DNA of 64,000 nucleotides from an uncultured Acidimicrobiales bacterium (GTDB lineage: Bacteria; Actinomycetota; Acidimicrobiia; Acidimicrobiales; SZUA-35). The notes below the pieces were generated by a model. It did no database searches and was not told the DNA's origin. It was given only the letters and a program-made list of their open reading frames with translations. The stretch spans positions 1 to 64,000 of the forward strand of contig CALKZY010000034.1 of NCBI GenBank assembly GCA_938002965.1, given 5' to 3'. Position 1 is the stretch's first letter. Every line of letters starts with the position of its first letter. Both the position numbers and the translations under genes were made by a program. Below, piece by piece: positions 8,497 to 19,205 of the stretch.

Positions 8497-10355
8497 GTCG
8501 AACGTCCCGTCACTTTGGCGTAGACCTGAACCGCCACTTCGTCGGGCAGCCACGACAGCGCCTGAAGCTCTTCCAGCCCAGCCTTCTTGACCGCGTTCAC
8601 TCCCCCGAGCTCTTTGACAAGTCGCTTCTTGCGTGCCGGTCCCAGGCCAGGAATGCCGTCAAGGATCGACGTTGTCATCCTGGCGTTGCGCAGTTTCCGG
8701 TGATAAGCCACAGCGAATCGATGGGACTCGTCCCGCAACCGCTGCAACAGGTACAGCGACTCGGAGCGGCGCGGAATCACAATGGGATCCGAGCGCCCGG
8801 GAACGAACACTTCCTCCAGTTGCTTGGCCAGAGCGCAAACCGCAATTTCATCGCTCAAGCCGAGTTCATCCAGAACCCGAACAGCGACACCCAACTGACC
8901 CTTGCCTCCATCGACCATGAGAAGCTGCGGCGGATACTGGAACTTGCCCCGCTCGGCGATGGGAAGGGCTCGGTCCTTGAGGTAGTTGGTCAACCGCCGG
9001 GTCAAGACCTCTTCCATGGCGGCGTAGTCATCGTTGCCGTCAACGGTGCGTACTTTGAACCGTCGATACTCTGACTTCTTGGCCAAGCCGTCCTCGACCA
9101 CCACCATCGATCCCACATAGTCGCTTCCCTGTAGGTGGCTCATGTCGTAGCATTCGATACGGAGCGGGGATACCGGCAGTTCCAACCAGCGTTGAAGCTC
9201 ATTCAAAGCTCGGGCTCGACTGTTGTGGTCGGTGGCCCGCCGCAACCGATGACGGGTGAACTCCTCATCGGCGTTGCGCTCCACTGTTTCCAGAAGCTCC
9301 CGCTTCGTACCTCGTTGTGGGACGCGAATCTCCACCCGGGACCCGCGCAGCAGGGCCAGCCACTCGGCATACAACTCGCCATCACTCGGCTCAAACGGAA
9401 CAAACACCGTCTTGGGCATGCCCGACGCCGGCTCTTCGTCATACACACCCTCCAGAACCTTGTCCACCAACTCTGCATCGGTCAGATACTCGACCTTGTC
9501 TACGATGAAGCTACGACGACCCATCACGCGGCCGTTTCGGACAAAGAGCACAAACACAGCCGCCTCAAGATCGTCCTGAGCGATCCCGATCACATCCAGA
9601 TCCTCGGTGCGGGAAGCGACCATCTGCTGTCGTTCGATGGCCTTCTGCACGGTGGCCAGACGGTCCCGAAGTCGGGCGGCCTGCTCGAATTCGAGCTCCC
9701 CGGCCGCCTCCTTCATCTCGACCTGGAGCTTCTCCAAAACCGGCTCGGTGTCACCGCCCAGAAACGAGCACAGGTCATTGACCATCGTCCCGTACTCATC
9801 ATCGGTGACCTCGCCAACACAAGGCCCCGAGCACTTCTCGATGTGGAAGAGTAAGCACGGTTTGCCCAACTTGCGGTGCCGCTCCAGCTTGTTGTCCGAA
9901 CAGGTCCGGATCGGGAACGTTCTCAACAAATGATCGAGCGTCTCGCGAATGGCGTAGGCATGGGCGTAAGGCCCGAAGTACCGCGTGCCCTTCTTCTTCG
10001 CTCCTCGCATGACCCGAGCCCGAGGCCACCGGTCGCTAGTGGTAACCGCAAGATAGGGGAAGCTCTTATCGTCCACCAGACGCACGTTGAAGCGAGGGCG
10101 ATGCTCTTTGATGAGGTTGTACTCCAACATCAACGCCTCGACGTCGTTGCGGACCTGGATCCACTCGACAGTCTCGGCGGTTGCCACCATCTGAACCGTT
10201 CTGGGGTGCTGGGTGGCCGGGTTGGCGAAGTAGCTGTTGATCCGTGATCGGAGCGACTTGGCCTTCCCCACGTAGAGAACCCGACCCTCAACATCTTTGA
10301 ACTGATATGAGCCCGGGGCATCCGGGATCTCACTGGCCGGTGGGCGAACTACCAC
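8493..10355 (-). CDS. uvrC: Excinuclease ABC subunit C
   Basis: UvrC makes the dual incisions in nucleotide excision repair. The GIY-YIG nuclease domain is at the N-terminus (APGSYQF and LYVGKAKSLRSRI, residues 13-37). A cluster with CLLFHIEKCSGPC follows, then the UVR motif ELEFEQAARLRDRL that contacts UvrB, the RNase H-like C-terminal nuclease (IECYDMSHLQGSDYVGSMVV and MVDGGKGQL), and a helix-hairpin-helix (ILDGIPGLGPARKKRLV). Length 620 is normal. The start is GTG at 10355. It heads the minus-strand run uvrC, methyltransferase, rapZ, yvcK. Confidence 0.97.
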   Translation of the reverse strand: MVVRPPASEIPDAPGSYQFKDVEGRVLYVGKAKSLRSRINSYFANPATQHPRTVQMVATAETVEWIQVRNDVEALMLEYNLIKEHRPRFNVRLVDDKSFPYLAVTTSDRWPRARVMRGAKKKGTRYFGPYAHAYAIRETLDHLLRTFPIRTCSDNKLERHRKLGKPCLLFHIEKCSGPCVGEVTDDEYGTMVNDLCSFLGGDTEPVLEKLQVEMKEAAGELEFEQAARLRDRLATVQKAIERQQMVASRTEDLDVIGIAQDDLEAAVFVLFVRNGRVMGRRSFIVDKVEYLTDAELVDKVLEGVYDEEPASGMPKTVFVPFEPSDGELYAEWLALLRGSRVEIRVPQRGTKRELLETVERNADEEFTRHRLRRATDHNSRARALNELQRWLELPVSPLRIECYDMSHLQGSDYVGSMVVVEDGLAKKSEYRRFKVRTVDGNDDYAAMEEVLTRRLTNYLKDRALPIAERGKFQYPPQLLMVDGGKGQLGVAVRVLDELGLSDEIAVCALAKQLEEVFVPGRSDPIVIPRRSESLYLLQRLRDESHRFAVAYHRKLRNARMTTSILDGIPGLGPARKKRLVKELGGVNAVKKAGLEELQALSWLPDEVAVQVYAKVTGRST

Positions 10356-10430
10356 CGTCTCAATCTAACTTCCCTGCGAGCCTCCCCCGCTAGCAATCTC
10401 GGTTCAGTGCACCTTTGCTATCAGCAAAGA

Positions 10431-11723
10431 TCAAACCCGAACGAGTTCCAGACGACCGAGCCGAAGGCGGACCGAGCGTCCCGACACCGTCGGAGAAATC
10501 CACACCAGCGAGCCAAGGGCAAGCCCGACGGCCCAAACGACGGCAACATTGGCATCAGGCCGAGCCAACATGATCGTCATCAGAACCGCCCACTCGACAC
10601 CCAATGCCGTGAGACGCATCGGAATGACCGAAACCTGCCGCCGGCCAAGGGCAAGTGCATCAGCCAAGAATTTGTCAACTACCGACATCGTCGTAATGGC
10701 CAAACCCCACCATGCGACTGAGCGGCTGTAGTCCAAGGCGGAACCAGGTGCACCAATGGGCAACCACAGCAGAAGCGCCACAGTAGCCAATCCTCCAACC
10801 ACAGCGAATCCCGAACCGACCCCGACAATGACGATCGAGAGCCGGTCGATGACATCCCGGCCTCCTGCCACCGCCTGACGCATGGCCGGAAGCGTGACGA
10901 GGCGAGTGCCCGCCACGGTCGTCAAGATCGGGGTGAACGGCAATAGCACCGCCTTCACCGCTGCCGCTGCCGCTGGAGAGACGACGACCGCCATCACCAA
11001 CGGCAACAAGTTGAACGCTGTGCTTTGAATTGCCTGGCTCCGCCCCATGGCCTGGACCGCAGCCGACGGCACTCCACCAGTTTCGGGCTGCCGCTGCTCA
11101 GAGTCAGGCAACACCGATGACGTCCGGTTCAAATACAGCCAGCCGGCGGACCCCAGCACAGCACCCAGCGACCCCCCAGCCACCCAGACCCCGAGTAGAA
11201 AGGGCTCTGCTCCGAAAACCTCGCCCGGCACATCGGTCCACAGACCCACCCGAACCCCACCGACAATGAGGCCCAAGGCGAACACCGCCGTCCACAGCCC
11301 GTCGAGAGCCACGGGGAACCACGGACGACCTGATGCCCAGCCGAGGTGCCGTAATCCGTCTTGAATCAACAAAGGGACCATGGCCAACGCCACGACAATC
11401 CAAGACCGCGTCGGCGATCCCACCGTCACGCCGACAACAGACACGGCCACAGAACCACCAAAGCCAAGAGCTAAGGTCCTCGAGGATCGACTGGTAAGCC
11501 GGGAGCCACCGGTCGAACGGGTGGCGTCGGCAACAAATGTCTCGAAGACCATCGAACGGGCGACGGCCAACACCAAATGATAAACGGCCACCAGAGCTAC
11601 AAACCGACCGAAACCCGAAGGGTCGAGCACCGACGCCATCACCGCGTATAGCCCGAAGTTCGGAACGCTGGAAGCGCCCTGAGCGGCGACCGACCACGCA
11701 ATTCGTAGAGCCCACGGTTTCAC
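10431..11723 (-). CDS. Polysaccharide flippase-like membrane protein
   Basis: The 430-residue protein is almost entirely hydrophobic, with about 12 predicted membrane helices and a FGRFVALVAVYHLVLAVARS segment typical of the Wzx/PST flippase group in the MATE-like superfamily. Such proteins move lipid-linked oligosaccharides across the membrane. The assignment comes from topology plus context: the next two genes upstream encode a glycosyltransferase and the initiating sugar transferase. It starts at GTG 11723, 10 bp after the glycosyltransferase stop, with no strong ribosome site. Confidence 0.7.
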   Translation of the reverse strand: MKPWALRIAWSVAAQGASSVPNFGLYAVMASVLDPSGFGRFVALVAVYHLVLAVARSMVFETFVADATRSTGGSRLTSRSSRTLALGFGGSVAVSVVGVTVGSPTRSWIVVALAMVPLLIQDGLRHLGWASGRPWFPVALDGLWTAVFALGLIVGGVRVGLWTDVPGEVFGAEPFLLGVWVAGGSLGAVLGSAGWLYLNRTSSVLPDSEQRQPETGGVPSAAVQAMGRSQAIQSTAFNLLPLVMAVVVSPAAAAAVKAVLLPFTPILTTVAGTRLVTLPAMRQAVAGGRDVIDRLSIVIVGVGSGFAVVGGLATVALLLWLPIGAPGSALDYSRSVAWWGLAITTMSVVDKFLADALALGRRQVSVIPMRLTALGVEWAVLMTIMLARPDANVAVVWAVGLALGSLVWISPTVSGRSVRLRLGRLELVRV

Positions 11724-11733
11724 GACCGATCTG

Positions 11734-12972
11734 CTAGTTCTTGCCAGCGGCCAGGGCTACGTCGAACCACAGTCGCAGCGTTCGTGCCCGCATTTCCTCG
11801 TCGGAGAAGTTACGGACTCGAAGCCCAGCGGCGTCGGCCAACCGGCTCCGCAACCTGCTATCGATGCCCAGGCGCATAATGGCCTCCGCCAGTTCGACAC
11901 TGGACCCCGGCGCAACCAGAAGTCCGTTGTGCTCATCGTCGATGAAGTCGCTTACGCTGCCGACGTTGGTGGCGACGACGGATACTCCTGCCGCGGCGGC
12001 CTCAAGGACAGTTCGTGGAAGCCCCTCCCATCTCGAAGACGTGACCGAGATGTCGAAGGCATGAACGACCAGAGCAGCATCGGTTCGATGGCCGAGTAGT
12101 TGCACGTGGTCTTGCAGGTCCAACTTAGCGATGGTGGACTCGATTTCGGTCCGGGTGGCGCCATCACCGACCAGAAGTACCGATAGCGAAGGCCCCAGAT
12201 CGGTGCGAGCAACCTCGGCCACTGCACGCAACAGTGTCTCATGGTCCTTCTGGCGGCTGAATCGGGCCACCATGCCAACCACTAGCTTGTCGTCAACCCC
12301 AAGCTCGCGGCGCATAGCGCCTCTCAGCTCTCCTGCTGGCACCCGATCGCCGGGCACGGCGACTCCACTGCGAATCATGTCGTACTTGGCCGGCGAACCG
12401 ACACCCCAACGCAGACCCTGCCTGCGATCAGACTCGCCCACCACCACGAGGCGATCCGTGATTCGAGCCAGCCCGCGTTCCACCGCCACTACGGCCCTGC
12501 GGCTCAGCCAACCACTTACCGACACCGATCCCCATCCGTGAATGGTATGTACCACAGGAATACCAACAGCAAAGGCAGCCAAGCGCCCCAGAACACCGGC
12601 TTTCGACGAGTGGGTGTGCACAACGTCAGGCCGATTGGCCCGCAGCCAGCGGATCAACCAACTCAGCGCCCGAAGATCATCGACGGGGCTCAGCCGGCGT
12701 ACTAGGGATGGGACCTGCACGACGCCCACACCCTCAAGGCAGGACTTATCCCAAAGAGTCGGCTCATGGGCCTTCTCGCCACCAGCCAGAACGCTGACCG
12801 AGACATCTTTTCGCCGTTCGATCGGAACTCGGCTCGTACCCAGAACCGTCTCCTGTGCGCCGCCGTGGGCCAGGCTCGTGACGACCTGAACTACTCGGAG
12901 CGGCCCATCAGAACCAACCCGATCGTCCAGATCTCGTCTATCGGCGAAGTCAAAATTGGATTCGAACGCCAT
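11734..12972 (-). CDS. Glycosyltransferase family 4
   Basis: The start at ATG 12972 forms a TGATG junction with the stop of the upstream sugar transferase, so coupling decides it over the longer frame. The GT-B fold is clear: N-terminal VVQVVTSLAHGGAQ, the mid-protein HTHSSKAGVLGRLAA, ARFSRQKDHETLL, and the EX7E motif in WEGLPRTVLEAAAAG. It probably adds a sugar from a nucleotide donor to a lipid-linked acceptor in the cytoplasm. The acceptor and sugar are unknown. It is the middle gene of a three-gene exopolysaccharide set. Confidence 0.88.
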   Translation of the reverse strand: MAFESNFDFADRRDLDDRVGSDGPLRVVQVVTSLAHGGAQETVLGTSRVPIERRKDVSVSVLAGGEKAHEPTLWDKSCLEGVGVVQVPSLVRRLSPVDDLRALSWLIRWLRANRPDVVHTHSSKAGVLGRLAAFAVGIPVVHTIHGWGSVSVSGWLSRRAVVAVERGLARITDRLVVVGESDRRQGLRWGVGSPAKYDMIRSGVAVPGDRVPAGELRGAMRRELGVDDKLVVGMVARFSRQKDHETLLRAVAEVARTDLGPSLSVLLVGDGATRTEIESTIAKLDLQDHVQLLGHRTDAALVVHAFDISVTSSRWEGLPRTVLEAAAAGVSVVATNVGSVSDFIDDEHNGLLVAPGSSVELAEAIMRLGIDSRLRSRLADAAGLRVRNFSDEEMRARTLRLWFDVALAAGKN

Positions 12973-14324
12973 CAGCGTCCATTCCGATAGATGACCTGGC
13001 GGGTGGTACGCCACAGAATCCGAGCGTCCAGCCCGAGACTTTGACGTCGCAGGTAATAGAAGTCATGCTGCAACTTGTCGAACGCGTCGTCTTCGCTGGA
13101 CGCGTAGCCCTGTTTCACTTGGGCCCAGCCGGTCAGCCCTGGCCGAACAACGTGCCTGGTCTCGAAGAAGGCGATCTTGGCCGACAGCTCCTCGACATAG
13201 TGGACCTGCTCAGGTCGGGGGCCCACCAACGAAAGCTCGCCGCGAAGAATGTTGACGACCTGCGGCAGCTCGTCAAGGTGAGACCGCCTGAGCAGTCCGC
13301 CAAATGTGGTGATCCTGCCGTCATCGGTCGACGTCCACTCACTGTCAAGAGGCTCGACCGGCGCACCTTCCGCGGTGTAAATCACCGGCACCATGGTTCG
13401 AAGCTTGAGAATCTCAAACGGCCGGCTGTCCTTGCCGACTCGAGCCTGGCGATAAAGCAGCGGACCTCGGTTCCATCCAAGATTGGCTAACGCCACGACG
13501 GGCACGACGACGCACAGCAACACCAGGCCAAACGAAGCGAACGCCACATCGACAATCCGCTTAGCCCGGATATACCCAGTGCGATGAAGCTCGCCAATAT
13601 CGAACAGCAGTGACGTCCGGGCCAACTCGCTATGCGGCAGCTTCCCGATCCACTCCTCGTAGAACAATGTCAATGGTCTGATTCGACAGCCTTGTCGGTG
13701 TAAGACAGAGGCTTGATCGACGACCCCGGTTGTGCCCTGCGCTTCGGTGTCCAACACCACAAGTGACGCCCCAGACTGTTCGACCTGCTCAATCAATCTC
13801 GGCGTGCTGGTAGTACTGGCGTCTGCGACGGTGATCCACCCAACGAGAACGGCTGGCCGTTCCATACTTTGGGCTAGATCGTTCTGCAGGCTGACCGCGT
13901 CCTCATCACGGCCAACCACGGCGAACACCTGGTGCCGAGCAGCAGCTCGGGCCGAAACATCACGCGACATCTGCCAACCGACGACAGCCCAAATTGGCAG
14001 AAGAACTCCGACCAGGGCCGATGACGAGCGTGGCAACAGAGGCGTGGCCAACATCGCCTGAAATCCCCCGATAACGGCAAAGGCCAAAGCGACGGCAACC
14101 GCCCCTCGGATTACGGCGCCATGTCGACTCAGCGGTAGATCAGGAAGCCCAACCACGTAGGTGAGCACAAGGTGGGCCGCGGCCAGGAGTGCCCACCAGA
14201 CCATCCGAACATTAGTAACGAGGACGTAGGGCTCAGGAGCGAGATAGACCGAGTGCAGGTAGGCGGCCATGCTGATGAGGGCCACCGCGCCGAAGCTGTA
14301 GCAAAGGCGTACGGTCGGGTTCAC
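12972..14324 (-). CDS. Exopolysaccharide polyprenyl glycosylphosphotransferase
   Basis: The N-terminal half has several membrane helices and a nucleotide-binding-like region (FAVVGRDEDAVSLQNDLAQS). The C-terminal half is the catalytic bacterial sugar transferase domain, with KRIVDV before a membrane hairpin, FEILKLRTM, LDELPQVVNILRGELSLVGP and RPGLTGWAQV. This WbaP/CpsE-like enzyme transfers a sugar phosphate to undecaprenyl phosphate, the first step of capsule or exopolysaccharide units. The start is GTG at 14324, not strongly supported. It overlaps the next gene by 1 bp. Confidence 0.9.
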   Translation of the reverse strand: MNPTVRLCYSFGAVALISMAAYLHSVYLAPEPYVLVTNVRMVWWALLAAAHLVLTYVVGLPDLPLSRHGAVIRGAVAVALAFAVIGGFQAMLATPLLPRSSSALVGVLLPIWAVVGWQMSRDVSARAAARHQVFAVVGRDEDAVSLQNDLAQSMERPAVLVGWITVADASTTSTPRLIEQVEQSGASLVVLDTEAQGTTGVVDQASVLHRQGCRIRPLTLFYEEWIGKLPHSELARTSLLFDIGELHRTGYIRAKRIVDVAFASFGLVLLCVVVPVVALANLGWNRGPLLYRQARVGKDSRPFEILKLRTMVPVIYTAEGAPVEPLDSEWTSTDDGRITTFGGLLRRSHLDELPQVVNILRGELSLVGPRPEQVHYVEELSAKIAFFETRHVVRPGLTGWAQVKQGYASSEDDAFDKLQHDFYYLRRQSLGLDARILWRTTRQVIYRNGR

Positions 14325-14422
14325 CTTCGAATCCAGGCAATGCTGGAGCGGACGGACATACCGTCCCTATCGGCCTGATTACATCAGACCATAAGCCTGA
14401 CGACCTATCGAATAGCTCGCTA

Positions 14423-17299
14423 TCAGTCGGAGGCGAGGACCGGCGCCAGGAAGCGTCCAGTGAAGCTGTTCGAAGCCACAATGTCTTCTGGAGAGCCTGT
14501 TGCTACCACGGTGCCACCACCATCTCCGCCGTTAGGACCAAGATCAATCACCCAGTCGGCGGTCTTTATGACGTCCAGGTTGTGTTCAATGACCAACACG
14601 GTGTTGCCCTGGTCGACCAAGCGACTCAGAACGGTGAGCAGACGTCTGATGTCCTCAAAGTGAAGGCCGGTCGTCGGCTCATCTAAGAGGTAGATCGTGT
14701 GGCCGGTCGAGCGTTTGGCCAGCTCGGAGGCCAGCTTGACTCGTTGCGCCTCGCCACCACTCAGAGTGGGAGCCGGTTGCCCGAGCCGAACATAGCCGAG
14801 CCCAACATCAGTTAACGTCTGCAAATGCCGGGCGATCGGCGGCTGATTGGCGAAAAACTCCAATGCCTCCTCAATCGGCATGTCCAGTACGTCGGCGATG
14901 CTCTTGCCTTTGAACTGGATGTCGAGCGTGTCCCGGTTGTAGCGAGCGCCCTTGCAAACCTCGCAAGGAACGTAGACGTCGGGCAGGAAGTGCATTTCGA
15001 TCTTGATGGTTCCGTCACCTGAGCACGTTTCACAACGCCCACCGGCGACGTTGAAACTGAAGCGGCCGGGCATGTAACCCCGCACTTTGGCTTCGTTGGT
15101 TTGAGCGAACAGCTTCCTGATCCTGTCGAAGACTCCGGTATAAGTAGCGGGGTTGGACCGAGGGGTTCGACCGATGGGCGACTGATCGATGTCGATCACC
15201 TTGTCAAGGTGCTCGAGCCCGCTTATCGACTTGTGTAACCCGGGAGGCACCTTTGACCCATAGACCTGTTGCATTAGCGATCGAAGCAGGATCGAGTTCA
15301 CCAGCGTCGACTTACCCGATCCGGAGACACCGGTCACCGCTACGAAACACCCAAGAGGGATGTCGACATCGACGTCTTTGAGGTTGTTTTCCCGGGCCCC
15401 TTCGATATGGAGACTGGCCTCTCCGGGCTGCCGCCGCTGCTCCGGCAGCGGTATTGACTTCTTGCCGCTCAAATATTGACCGGTAACCGACCCGCGACGC
15501 TTCAGAAGGCCCTTTACCGGACCGCTGTAAACCACGTCGCCACCGTGTTCGCCCGCCCCTGGGCCGATGTCCACGACATGATCGCTGACCCTGATGGTTT
15601 CTTCGTCGTGTTCGACCACCAGGACCGTATTGCCGATGTCACGTAAGCGACAGAGGGTCGAGATCAACTTGGCGTTGTCACGCTGGTGGAGCCCGATTGA
15701 CGGTTCGTCCAGTACGTACAGAACCCCGACCAGACCTGAGCCGATCTGACTGGCTAATCGGATGCGCTGGGCTTCGCCACCCGACAGCGTGGCCGCCGAA
15801 CGGCTAAGGCTGAGATAGTCAAGACCGACGTCGAGCAGGAAGCTCAGGCGGGAGTTGATCTCCTTGATAACACGATCGGCAATGATCAGCTCGCGATCAC
15901 TGAGCTCCAACCCGGCCAACACCTTTGCCGCCTCACCGATCGACATCGAGCAGATGTCAAAGATGCTCTGTCCGTCAATTCGCGATGCCAGGGACAACGG
16001 GTTCAAGCGAGCTCCACCACAAACAGGGCACGGAACCTCCCGCATATAGCCCTCGATCTGTTCTCGTGTGCCGTCGGACTCCGCTTCTCGGTGGCGGCGC
16101 CGAAGGTACGGAACAACGCCCTCAAACGTGGCGTTGTAGGTGCGCTGGCGACCGAAACGGTTCTTGTACCGAACAGTCACCTTGACCTTGCGAGCAGGAG
16201 CTACTCCTCCTGCCGAGGGCCGAGCCTGGCCGTGTAGAAGAACATTGCGTTGCTTGGCCTCAAGGTTCTTCCAAGGGACATCAGTCGGAATCGAGAACTC
16301 GTCGCAGACGCTGAATGTAAGGCGTTCGAAATACTGGCTACGTCGAGCAAACCATGGGTGGATGGCGCCGTCGGCCACCGACAGGTCAGGGTTGGGAACA
16401 ATGAGTTCCGGGTCGACCTCATAGGTGGTTCCCAGGCCATCGCAGGAGTCGCAGGCACCGTAGGGCGAGTTGAACGAGAAGTTACGTGGCGCCAACTCTT
16501 CGAAGCTCTTGCCGTCGCTGGGCCGGGAAAGATGCTGGCTGAAGACCAGAGTCTCAGGCTCATCGTTGCTGCCCTTGGCCGGCACGATCTGAACCTCGGC
16601 CACACCATCGGCCAACTTCAACGCCGTCTCAATCGAGTCCGTCAACCGGCGCTCGATGCCGTCGCGACGGACGAGTCGATCAATGACCACCTTGATGTCG
16701 TGGTTTTCGTATCGGGCGAGTTCCGGTACATCGCCCCCAAGCTCGAGCAGCTCGTCATCTACGATGGCTCGGGCGAAACCCTGCTTGGCCATGTCAGCCA
16801 GCAGCGTCTCGTAGGTACCTTTGCGACCTCGCACCACTGGAGCCAGAACCTGAAAACGCGTACCTTCCGGAAGCGTCAACGCCCGATCAACGATCTGTTG
16901 AGGTGTTTGGCGAACCAGCGGTTCACCGGTTTCCGGATCGTGAGGTATGCCGACCCGGGCGAACAACAACCTGAGGTAGTCGTACACCTCGGTGATGGTT
17001 CCGACCGTCGACCGCGGGTTGCGGCTGGCCGACTTCTGGTCAATGGAGATGGCCGGTGACAGACCTTCGATGAAGTCCACGTCAGGTTTGTCCATCTGTC
17101 CAAGAAATTGGCGGGCATAGGCGGAGAGAGACTCCACATAGCGCCGCTGCCCTTCGGCATAGATAGTGTCAAACGCCAGCGACGACTTGCCTGATCCCGA
17201 CAATCCGGTGAAAACGATCAGTTTGTCGCGCGGCAGCTCGACGTCTACACCCCGAAGGTTGTGCTCTCGGGCTCCTCTAACGACGATTTTTCCAGCCAC
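14423..17299 (-). CDS. uvrA: Excinuclease ABC subunit A
   Basis: UvrA finds DNA damage and loads UvrB. The 958-residue protein has two ABC ATPase modules: Walker [11 protein letters not shown] at residues 31-40 and [10 protein letters not shown] in the second half, with signature motifs [19 protein letters not shown] and [18 protein letters not shown]. The zinc-binding elements are visible ([18 protein letters not shown] and the CETCSGDG...CEVCKGARY pair). The start is GTG at 17299, with TAGCCT 8 nt upstream suggesting a leaderless message. The gene runs toward the exopolysaccharide set but is separated by 98 bp. Confidence 0.98.
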   Translation of the reverse strand: MAGKIVVRGAREHNLRGVDVELPRDKLIVFTGLSGSGKSSLAFDTIYAEGQRRYVESLSAYARQFLGQMDKPDVDFIEGLSPAISIDQKSASRNPRSTVGTITEVYDYLRLLFARVGIPHDPETGEPLVRQTPQQIVDRALTLPEGTRFQVLAPVVRGRKGTYETLLADMAKQGFARAIVDDELLELGGDVPELARYENHDIKVVIDRLVRRDGIERRLTDSIETALKLADGVAEVQIVPAKGSNDEPETLVFSQHLSRPSDGKSFEELAPRNFSFNSPYGACDSCDGLGTTYEVDPELIVPNPDLSVADGAIHPWFARRSQYFERLTFSVCDEFSIPTDVPWKNLEAKQRNVLLHGQARPSAGGVAPARKVKVTVRYKNRFGRQRTYNATFEGVVPYLRRRHREAESDGTREQIEGYMREVPCPVCGGARLNPLSLASRIDGQSIFDICSMSIGEAAKVLAGLELSDRELIIADRVIKEINSRLSFLLDVGLDYLSLSRSAATLSGGEAQRIRLASQIGSGLVGVLYVLDEPSIGLHQRDNAKLISTLCRLRDIGNTVLVVEHDEETIRVSDHVVDIGPGAGEHGGDVVYSGPVKGLLKRRGSVTGQYLSGKKSIPLPEQRRQPGEASLHIEGARENNLKDVDVDIPLGCFVAVTGVSGSGKSTLVNSILLRSLMQQVYGSKVPPGLHKSISGLEHLDKVIDIDQSPIGRTPRSNPATYTGVFDRIRKLFAQTNEAKVRGYMPGRFSFNVAGGRCETCSGDGTIKIEMHFLPDVYVPCEVCKGARYNRDTLDIQFKGKSIADVLDMPIEEALEFFANQPPIARHLQTLTDVGLGYVRLGQPAPTLSGGEAQRVKLASELAKRSTGHTIYLLDEPTTGLHFEDIRRLLTVLSRLVDQGNTVLVIEHNLDVIKTADWVIDLGPNGGDGGGTVVATGSPEDIVASNSFTGRFLAPVLASD

Positions 17300-17307
17300 G
17301 TATGTTC

Positions 17308-17313
17308 AGGCTA
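17308..17313 (-). promoter_or_regulatory. Possible leaderless -10 (TAGCCT) for uvrA
   Basis: TAGCCT fits TANNNT and ends 8 nt before the GTG start. No ribosome-binding site lies in between. A TTGAGC sequence 15 bp further upstream is a possible -35 element. Confidence 0.4.
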
Positions 17314-17394
17314 CCGGCGCTCTGTGACGCTCAATCCGTCCACGACCCGAATCAGGCTTCTTCACTCCGTGATGTGGAGGCCGACTAGAAGTCG

Positions 17395-19197
17395 ATGAGG
17401 GTTCCACCACCGGCGGCGAGGTTGGGGCGACACGGTTTAGCACTGGCCGTCGTGCTTCTAGCGCTGTTGCCTCTGGTGGGCAGCGACGCCGTTTGGTCGG
17501 CCGACGTGGGAGCTCAACTGCATCAAAGCGCCCACCTCTTGAACGGTAGTGGATGGACGTCCTCTCACCCTTTGCCCGAGCTCGACCCTGAGGGTCATTA
17601 CTACGGCCTGCATCTGGCCCAACGACCTGTACTTGCCGACGGCGACCCCCACCGGTACGTGACGCTGGCCAAACACCCGTTTCTCACTTGGACCGTCGCC
17701 GGGCTGATCTCCATCGGAGGATTCACCGCCGTTCTGATCGTCTCGGCGTTGGGCACCGTGGCGGCGGCTGTCGGAGCCGGACGGATTACCGAGATGTTTC
17801 GTCCCGATCTCGGCCCCTGGTCATTGTGGATTACTGGACTCCTCAGTCCGCTGTTCTTCGACGCCTACATCGGGTACGCCCACACTGTCGCCGCCGCCGC
17901 CGTAACGTGGGCCTGCTACTTCGCCCTCCGCACGCTGTACGGCAGTCCATTCACCTGGACGCTCATGGCTGCCGTCGGGCTGACGGCCCTGGCTTGTTTG
18001 GTGAGAACCGAAGGCGCGCTCGCTGCCGTGGCGTTGGCCGTTGCCGTTGCGTCGTTGACCATCGGGCAGTCGCTTACCGGACAAACTCCACAAATCAATA
18101 CTCGGCGAGCGTGGTTGGCAAGCCTTTGGCTGGTCGTCGGCGGCGTAGCTGCCGTTGTCGCCGACCGATTCATGGCCCTTGGAGTTAGTGGTCCAGCCAA
18201 TCCGGCCTGGAGACCGGAAACACCCTCGTTCGCCGTCGGGCGCTGGCTTGGCTTCACCCAAACGTGGCTGAACCCCGGACGTGCACCAGCTGATCTGCTA
18301 CTTGTTGTCGCCGCCGTCGCGCTGCTTACGGTTGTCGCCGCGGCGTCCAGGGCAACGGCATCGGACTTGGCCACCGACGAGAACAGCAGCTCGAGCCGAC
18401 AGATTGCGCTCGTCGTTGGCGGAGTTGTCGCCTTGGCCGCCATCGCCGCCCGAGCGCTTGCTCCTGATCCAGTAATGGTGTCCGGACTACTATTCGCCTT
18501 TCCCCTGTTGCCCGCTGGGTTCTTGGCTGTCCGCCGAGTTCATCTCGACCGAGGACCGATCCAGGTCTGCCTCGTTGCCTTCAGCCTGTACGCACTGGCG
18601 GTCGTTGCCACTCAGTACTCCTATGGAGGCGTGGCGGAGTGGGGCGGCCGGTACTTCGCCGCAGGGCTTCCGCTTGGCGTGGTTGCCATCATGACGCCTC
18701 TGGCCGATGCAGCCGAACGGATACCCAGACGAACTCGGGCAGCGGTCCTACCTCTGTTTGCGCTGGCCAGCCTGTCGCTCAACGCTCTTGGCATCGCCAG
18801 TCTGCATAACGTCCGTCAGTCGACGGCCGAACTCGTTCAGGAAATCGAGTCCGCCACCACGGAACTTTCAACAGACCAGGACACCACCCCAATCGTTGTG
18901 TCGACTGTTCCGCTAGCCGGGCGGGTGTCGTGGTCGATCTTCGACCAGAGCCGCTGGTTGCTGATTGAGTCCGATCAACTGGCCAAGGTCGCGCTCGACC
19001 TACGGCGGCTCAACGTCGATGAGTTCACGCTGGTGACGTTCAGCCCCGACTCAGACACCCAGATGGTGTCCCAGGTGTTCAAACCCGACCGCTCCGGGAT
19101 TGCACCCGACGACCAGCAGCAGCCAAACGAAAGATCGGTTCTCGTTCGCGGCGACGCCGTCGTCGTGATGCGGGCATCCGACGCTGGCTCCCGTTAA
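17395..19197 (+). CDS. Large multi-pass membrane protein, possibly a GT-C glycosyltransferase
   Basis: The 600-residue product has an N-terminal membrane helix, an extracytoplasmic loop with WSADVGAQLHQSAHLL and, later, TLAKHPFLTW, then about 10 more helices and a soluble C-terminal domain from about residue 475. That layout recalls GT-C (dolichyl/polyprenyl-phosphate mannose type) transferases, where an acidic residue in the first loop is catalytic, but no family signature is conclusive. It is divergent from uvrA and ends 8 bp before the convergent uvrB stop. The nearest ribosome-like sequence is AGAAG three bases upstream, so the start is not firm. Confidence 0.6.
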   Translation: MRVPPPAARLGRHGLALAVVLLALLPLVGSDAVWSADVGAQLHQSAHLLNGSGWTSSHPLPELDPEGHYYGLHLAQRPVLADGDPHRYVTLAKHPFLTWTVAGLISIGGFTAVLIVSALGTVAAAVGAGRITEMFRPDLGPWSLWITGLLSPLFFDAYIGYAHTVAAAAVTWACYFALRTLYGSPFTWTLMAAVGLTALACLVRTEGALAAVALAVAVASLTIGQSLTGQTPQINTRRAWLASLWLVVGGVAAVVADRFMALGVSGPANPAWRPETPSFAVGRWLGFTQTWLNPGRAPADLLLVVAAVALLTVVAAASRATASDLATDENSSSSRQIALVVGGVVALAAIAARALAPDPVMVSGLLFAFPLLPAGFLAVRRVHLDRGPIQVCLVAFSLYALAVVATQYSYGGVAEWGGRYFAAGLPLGVVAIMTPLADAAERIPRRTRAAVLPLFALASLSLNALGIASLHNVRQSTAELVQEIESATTELSTDQDTTPIVVSTVPLAGRVSWSIFDQSRWLLIESDQLAKVALDLRRLNVDEFTLVTFSPDSDTQMVSQVFKPDRSGIAPDDQQQPNERSVLVRGDAVVVMRASDAGSR

Positions 19198-19205
19198 CGC
19201 GCGGC

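Noticed and set aside
14350-14366. GGACGG/CCGTCC hairpin between uvrA and the sugar transferase
   Set aside because: A 6-bp stem with no T run and 57 bp from the uvrA stop; too weak to call a terminator, though not excluded.
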